Source: Miscanthus floridulus (lineage: Eukaryota; Streptophyta; Magnoliopsida; Poales; Poaceae). Taken from it: a DNA stretch of 64,000 nt. Below the pieces are notes generated by a model. The model saw only the letters and a list, made by a program, of their open reading frames with translations. It was not told the DNA's origin and made no database searches. Both the position numbers and the translations under genes were made by a program. The stretch covers positions 806,001 to 870,000 of the forward strand of contig NC_089586.1 in NCBI RefSeq assembly GCF_019320115.1, read 5' to 3'. Shown here piece after piece: positions 58,901-64,000 of the stretch; position 1 is the stretch's first letter; every line of letters starts with the position of its first letter.

Positions 58901-61900
58901 TTTCTGATGACACTCGTGGTGACTCTGCTATGAAATTCAATCCTTCGACGATGGCAACTATTAAATTACTGGTCTTTATAGAGATTGTAGGCAAAAATTA
59001 AAAAGAAGATATCCGAACAAAATGAAGTGCTTGAACGTGGACCTAGAAGCCTTACCAACCAGCAAGGAAATCTAAAAGCTCCAGATGATTTTCAATATAC
59101 TACATGCAACAATATATTTCATCAGCCTTTTGCCTAAGCAAAATGCATCAGTAGTGAACCAGATCTTTCCTTATTTATAACCACAAAGGTAATAATCAGG
59201 CCTACACCCGATAAAAAAACCAGTTAAACACATTGTTAAATTTTAAAAAGGTCATAAAGATTAAAGGAGAGCTAACGTACTCCCCAACCCAAGGAAAGCA
59301 GATTCTGGACGACCTGCTCTTGATTTGGTTCTACTTCTCCATCACCAAAGATCAACACTCTCAACAAAGAGATATTTTTCTCGACCTCGCTCTTCCAGAG
59401 CCTAATAAGAAGGTGAATACCAATCAGGCTGCAAGTAGTATTATAACAAATCACTTCGCTTTGAGGAGCATAGAACAAGGATAATAGTCAATGGCATGCT
59501 GACATCACGGTAGAGGTAATATAAACAAACATACTATTGCACTTGACTCCTTGTAAATTCCAATGTTGTTCATGTCAACAAAAAAAACATGCAGTCCAAC
59601 AAGAAATAATATGATGGGCTGGTTTCCTTAATATATACCTATTGTTGTTATCTTCAGCATAAGAGAGGACATCTAGAAGGCTGGAAGAAATAGAAATATG
59701 GACATGTGTCATAGAGAAACAGTAGCAAATTCAATTGCTCCTGCTTGCATAAATTGAATTTCCCCTGCCTAAGTTGTTGTTCATGTCCACTTGTCAAATC
59801 TTTGCAATACGAAATTAAGGGGGATTTTAGCAAACACTCCCATCCAATACTACATAAGCTTCCTTCCCCTCTAAGATATCATATGCAACCATCTATGGTT
59901 CAAAATTGAAAGGTACCTTAATTCTACTAGATTTCGACAAATATAGCCAAATCACGCCAAGTATTGCATTTAAGTTTGCAATCACGTGCACACTCTAGAA
60001 ATTCAAAGAGATACATATGCTACGTAATAAGAAGCACATCATGTAATTCCTCCAAATGATAACTCATGACTCAGAACAACTTCTCACCTGGCTAGTGTGC
60101 GCACGGACAGGTGGGTTTCGAATGGACCATGCTGATCGTCATGGAAGTGCGGGTGCTGCAGTTACTAGAACCGTGTGGCAGGCTGAAACAACAGCGCTGA
60201 GGTGAGGGGTTCCAAGGACACCTCCTATGTGGAACCAGCACCACGAGCGAGAGGAACCGCCACATAATTGTCAGGTACTTGCATCGTGTTTGAGAGAGGA
60301 TGAAGACAATCAGAGATGGTCCCTTGAGCACGTGCACAAGATTCTTTATTTGCTATTCTATAAGACAAGCAATATAAAAATGGCATGTGTTAGGCATTTC
60401 ATCAAATGCAAAGAAGACATAGGACCTTGAGTCATGGATGAACAAATAATTAAACAATTTATATATTCACAAATTGTAATGTGTAGAAAACATGGTCTGT
60501 TTCTATGGACGAATAATTAAACTGTAGACACTATTGAGATGCCAGAACTAATTCAGTAGTCACTACATAGTTTAGCCGGAGGTATGGGTACAAATCATTA
60601 TGTCAATCATGACGAGACAAAATTACCAGCAATTTTGGTATTATAAACTGAGCGAAAGGTGCATAGCAACAGTACCTGCTTGCCTCTGCTAGTACATTTA
60701 CCAAACTATCCAATTGCTTCTGTTGGATTCGCAAGGCAGTTCATCCCTAAACCCTCCATCACTTCAGAGCAAATCAACAAAACCAAGACCAACACTAGGG
60801 GCGGATCCAGTAAAAGGACACGGTGAACATATGCACACTTGATAACTTTTGTAGAAAATCGAATTTGGTAGACTTGATATTAGATCATATCTGAGCACAC
60901 CAAATAGCTTAGGTTAGGGTTTGGGTCCTCGGCTTCGTACAGGAGAGAGAGCAGGGAAGGGATGGGCGTACCTGTTGGATGCTCGTCACCGGCAAAGGGT
61001 CCGGCGAAGACATGGTGAAGGGCCCGACAAAAACCTAGGCACCTAGCGTAGGGCTGCCGCGATGGTCTGCGGCCGCCACGAGAGAGAGTGCGCGCGGGCC
61101 CTGCGCCCTAGTGGCCGGCGGTGGGAGGCCTGTATTGCCTTGCCGGAGGCAGGCGGCCTGACGTCCTTGGCCAGTGCCCTCGCCTGATGGGTGGCTCCCT
61201 CGCCTGGTGGGCTGGTGCCTCGTCCGTGGGGGAGACATCGAGGAGGAGTCACACGCGTGTGAGAGGAGGCGTCAAGGGAGTGGGGGAGTCACGCGGGGTG
61301 GGAGGCGGCGTCGGAGGCGAGGGGGAGACAAAAAAAAATTCGCACAGTTGTCGCACGGGGGAGGGCAGGACAACGAGGCGAAGTTAAATTGTCGCACAAA
61401 AAAATATCAACATTTTATTCTTTTTAGTTGTAGGAGAATCGGAGAGGAAAAAAACTTTTGTACTTGGGCCTGCCTGGTACTAGTACTACTTTTCTAACTA
61501 AGCGAAAGGTGCATCTGAAAAATTCTAAACAGGTGAAGAACACTGATATGGACATGCATGTCGTGTAAGAAATGCGTGCCAGAATGAACTCGCTGCTCTG
61601 AAAATGAAAGTAACACTAGCATACTAGGCTATCAAGGTATGAGAATTGACAAGAATGCTTTATGCTGCGCCGGCCGCCGGGTAATCACTGAGCTTGTTAC
61701 CATCGGCGCGTCAGACCGACCACCGCCGTTAGCGTCTGGGTCGATCGACACACACGACAAATATAATGTCGACAACATCGGGTCTCAAATCGACAAGGAC
61801 CGTGTCGCCAACGCATCCCTTCGTCCACTGCAGGCAGAGGTAGCAGTAGCACGGCAAAGTGACGTCGATCGGCTAGCGAGTGCGAGACGCAAAATGCATC

Positions 61901-62223
61901 CGGTACGTCGCGAGCAGGTGAAGTGCATCACATCGCGATATCGCGTCGGATATGTGTGTACCTGGATGGATGGATGCAGCAGCAGCCAGTCCTGCCTTTG
62001 TATCCACGCGTCGCCGGGGTACACCGGTACAGAGCCCATACGGGGACAGCTAGCCAACCGGCTTGCATGGAGTTGGGCGTGCAACCGTGCACACGGATCG
62101 TCTGATCCTGACCCCTCAGGTCCACCCCCATCAGCCGTATGTCTGATCGGGTTCATCTAAGAATGCAGGCGGGGCGGGTTGTGGACGGTCCACAAGTCAC
62201 CAAGCTGTCCACCAAACGAAGGC
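58901..62223. other. Intergenic sequence, no gene recognised
   Basis: AT-rich to about 60060, mixed beyond. A GC-rich block at 60990-61330 and another at 61660-62160 have overlapping ORFs without recognisable domains. Some stretches (59240-59480, 60090-60340) look like decayed exons, but no family could be named. Confidence 0.35.
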
Positions 62224-62343
62224 AGTGTTCGGCTGGTACTAAAAAAACATTGTTTAAGCTATATTGATTTATTGTAAGAAAAAAATATTATTCCTGCTAA
62301 AAAAACAAACCGAACAAGTCAGCTTCTCGCTCAGCCGAACACT
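62224..62343. mobile_element. Small MITE with AGTGTTCGGCTG ends
   Basis: AGTGTTCGGCTG at 62224-62235 is inverted at 62332-62343 (CAGCCGAACACT). The 120-bp core contains TTATTGTAAGAAAAAAATAT and is non-coding. It is related in layout to the elements at 63187 and 63766. No target duplication is clear. Confidence 0.7.
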
Positions 62344-62644
62344 TGTGATTACGTGGGCTTTGCGGCAGTCTGCCGGCCACAGAGTTATTGTCGCAAATAG
62401 TTAGTGGATCTGGTGGGCAAAGACTCAAAGCCCGCTACTGTCCGCAATACGGCTTGACGTACAGCAAAGCATAGGATTAGGCGGGTGCAAATCGCAGAGC
62501 ACAGTGAATGTCTTGACTGCAAACATAGGCTCTGTTTGCTTGGAGGAATTCTAAAGAAATCTAAAGGAATTTGTGAGAGAAAAATACTGTTCCGAATGAA
62601 AAAAGAAGCGAATTAAGCCGAATTTAAGGACACGCGAACGGGAC

Positions 62645-62650
62645 TATATA
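62645..62650 (+). promoter_or_regulatory. TATA box of the NPF gene remnant
   Basis: TATATA within GGACTATATAGGGG, 148 bases before the ATG at 62793, a suitable distance for a plant promoter with a leader of about 110 bases. Activity is unknown. Confidence 0.5.
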
Positions 62651-62792
62651 GGGGAGTAGAGCGGTCGAAGGACACGCAGCAGCGAGTGCAGTAGCAGGAC
62701 TAGCTCGATCACCATCGCCATTGCATCGACCGAGCTCGCTCTAAGCTCTCGCGCAGTCGCCCCTGGCCTTGAGCCAGCTGCTGCGTTCAGCC

Positions 62793-63047
62793 ATGGAGAA
62801 CGATGAGGGAGGGGGAGGGGAGTACACCAAGGACGGCTCCGTCGACCTCGGTGGCTGGACCGCCTGCACCTTCCTGTCGGTATTTGCTATACATTTTCGT
62901 CATCAGAGAGATTCAGAGTCAGCTAGCGCTCCCTCGTTTCTCTGGCCGACCGGCGGCAATGTTTTGCCGGGATTTGCTTCGCATGGCCATGGGCCATGGA
63001 TCTATGCAACGCGTGCATGCAGTGTACGAGCTGTTCGAGAGAACCAG
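62793..63047 (+). pseudogene. 5' stub of a nitrate/peptide transporter (NPF/PTR) gene
   Basis: Exon 1 (62793-62879) encodes 29 residues: an acidic start, then EYTKDGSVDL and GGWTACTFLS. NPF transporters begin with the same pattern, (Y)TxDGxVDLxGxPxxRxxxGGWxACxFI; here the GxPxxRxx segment between DL and GGW is missing. After a donor GT at 62880, AG at 63021-63022 precedes a piece reading VYELFERT, matching the family's YEVFERMAYYG motif that starts the first membrane helix. The join is out of frame by one base. Sequence after 63047 has no transporter similarity, so twelve-helix function is lost. Confidence 0.7.
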
Positions 63048-63186
63048 GTGAGGACGAGTGCGTGGATTAGGCGGCCGGAGGAGGCATTTCCGAGGCACAC
63101 GCAGGCGCAGAGCGCCGTGGGGATGGCCGCGGGGTGTGGGTCCACCACGCCGCGTCGACGCGTCGGAGGTGGGCAAAGAAGAGCGG

Positions 63187-63307
63187 CCTGTTCGTTGGCT
63201 TATAAGCTATGGCTGAAAGTATTGCTGCCTGGTTTTGTGCGAGAGAAAAATATTGTTCAACCGTGGATTATAAACCAGATACGAGCGAATAAGCCAAAAC
63301 GAACAGG
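63187..63307. mobile_element. Small hAT-like MITE with CCTGTTCGTT ends
   Basis: CCTGTTCGTTGGCTTAT at the left is inverted at the right as ATAAGCCAAAACGAACAGG. The core has GAGAGAAAAATATTGTTCAA. It is flanked not by 8 bp but by a longer direct repeat: GGAGGTGGGCAAAGAAG at 63165-63181 and GGAGGTGGGCAAAAGAAG at 63310-63327. Confidence 0.7.
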
Positions 63308-63765
63308 CTGGAGGTGGGCAAAAGAAGGGGACGACGGCGGCGGCGCTACCACGCTAGCAGTAGGTTCGCTGCGAAGAATGCGGGTTCTTGCAGGTGCTCG
63401 TGGGTTTGTCCTCTTGTCAAGTGGTCTTTGCGGAGTGGACAATATTGAGCCACATATGCCTAGGCATTGTTTGATGCGCATGTATTTATTAGATGTGCAT
63501 GTATTTATCTCAATTTACATGTATTAAAGTGTATTGAATAATTCCATTCCAATTCACTCCAACGTACGTGGATTGAAGTGAATACACGTGCATCCCACTG
63601 AAGCCTTAGCGGGTGAGCAACATCGGCCACAAACAACATTCTCGCGGGGCGGCTATGCGGGCTCGTGGAAGAACCCGCCCCGCCTGCAATATGAGGTTCA
63701 TCAGTTATCAACCTGGAGTAGGCACCCTTGCTGCTTTCAATAAGACTGTCCCGATTCAATGGTCA
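63308..63765. other. Unassigned sequence
   Basis: AT-rich after 63450, with ATGTATTTATTAGATGTGCA- and CATGTATTTAT-type short repeats. No gene seen. Confidence 0.35.
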
Positions 63766-63888
63766 TATTCGCTTGTCTTATAATACGTACTTTTCAGCTT
63801 GTTTTTTCAGTCGGAACAATATTTTTCTCTCACAACAAATCAACCGGAATAGTATTTCAGCTTGTTTTTTCAGCGAAGCGAACGGGGG
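63766..63888. repeat. Small MITE-like repeat
   Basis: TTCGCTTGTCTTATAA at the left and GCGAAGCGAAC at the right. The core has two copies of TTTCAGCTTGTTTTTTCAG and the shared TTTTTCTCTCACAACAAATC block. Same general family as 63187-63307. Confidence 0.55.
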
Positions 63889-63904
63889 CAATAACTTCTC
63901 CTGA

Positions 63905-64000
63905 GTCTAAAGATGAGCAATCAGGCCACCTAGCCCGGCCCCGCCCGGGCCCGTGCCAGGCACGACACGATTGGGCCTGGCACGGTAGGGCCCGCTGTGC
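63905..64000. repeat. GC-rich inverted-repeat sequence at the window edge
   Basis: Alternating GGGCCCG, GTGCC and GGCACG words form short inverted repeats. It is cut off by the window end and cannot be classified. Confidence 0.35.

Noticed and set aside
61639..62160. 173-residue plus-strand frame
   Set aside because: Low-information composition, a similar open frame on the opposite strand, and no domain. Not supported as a gene.
62769..63527. 252-residue frame starting before the NPF stub
   Set aside because: It reads through the intron-like sequence and the MITE. Only the first 29 codons from 62793 and the VYELFERT piece resemble a known family.

Overview
This is plant nuclear DNA, most likely from a grass of the Andropogoneae (sorghum, sugarcane, Miscanthus or maize group). 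The basis is intron-containing plant genes, grass-type MITEs, a SIRE/Maximus-like Ty1-copia element, and several long Ty3/gypsy-type LTRs that start TGTAACACC. The organism call is an inference from repeat style and gene families. No rRNA, tRNA, CRISPR array or prokaryotic feature was seen.

Layout. Positions 1-15,400 are the gene-bearing part. They hold a glycosyltransferase family 17 gene (1726-2802), a six-exon NAC transcription factor of the SOG1/ANAC044/ANAC085 clade (8144-11100), and an intronless membrane protein with five tandem PGG domains (12551-15076), with MITEs between them. Positions 15,423-37,000 are a nest of LTR retrotransposons. A young-looking copia element on the minus strand (15659-26061) has both gag and pol open and near-identical 1.95 kb LTRs. 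It abuts a second, truncated copy of its own 5' end (15423-15658). To its right lie a solo LTR of 4.2 kb with a perfect 5-bp target duplication (26290-30495) and a decayed gypsy-like element (about 30501-37000) into which the solo LTR inserted.

Positions 37,000-48,500 hold MITEs, a displaced fragment of PGG repeat 4 (38666-38846), a fragment resembling the start of a Harbinger transposase (40045-40227), and a complete-ended PIF/Harbinger element (42159-45330). The Harbinger element has TAA target duplications, a Myb/SANT-like ORF and a broken transposase. Positions 48,500-64,000 are mostly two further TGTAACACC-type LTRs, TA microsatellites with a MITE inside them, unassigned sequence, and the 5' stub of a nitrate/peptide transporter (NPF/PTR) gene at 62793-63047.

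Function. The three intact host genes act in unrelated processes: N-glycan modification, DNA-damage or cell-cycle transcription, and an unknown membrane role. There is no operon-like logic. I found no convincing new multi-gene system. The points most worth a second look are the SOG1-clade protein with only two C-terminal SQ sites, the five-fold PGG protein and its displaced fragment, the tandem-type copia structure and its CCGGACGC-rich LTR, and the Harbinger element.
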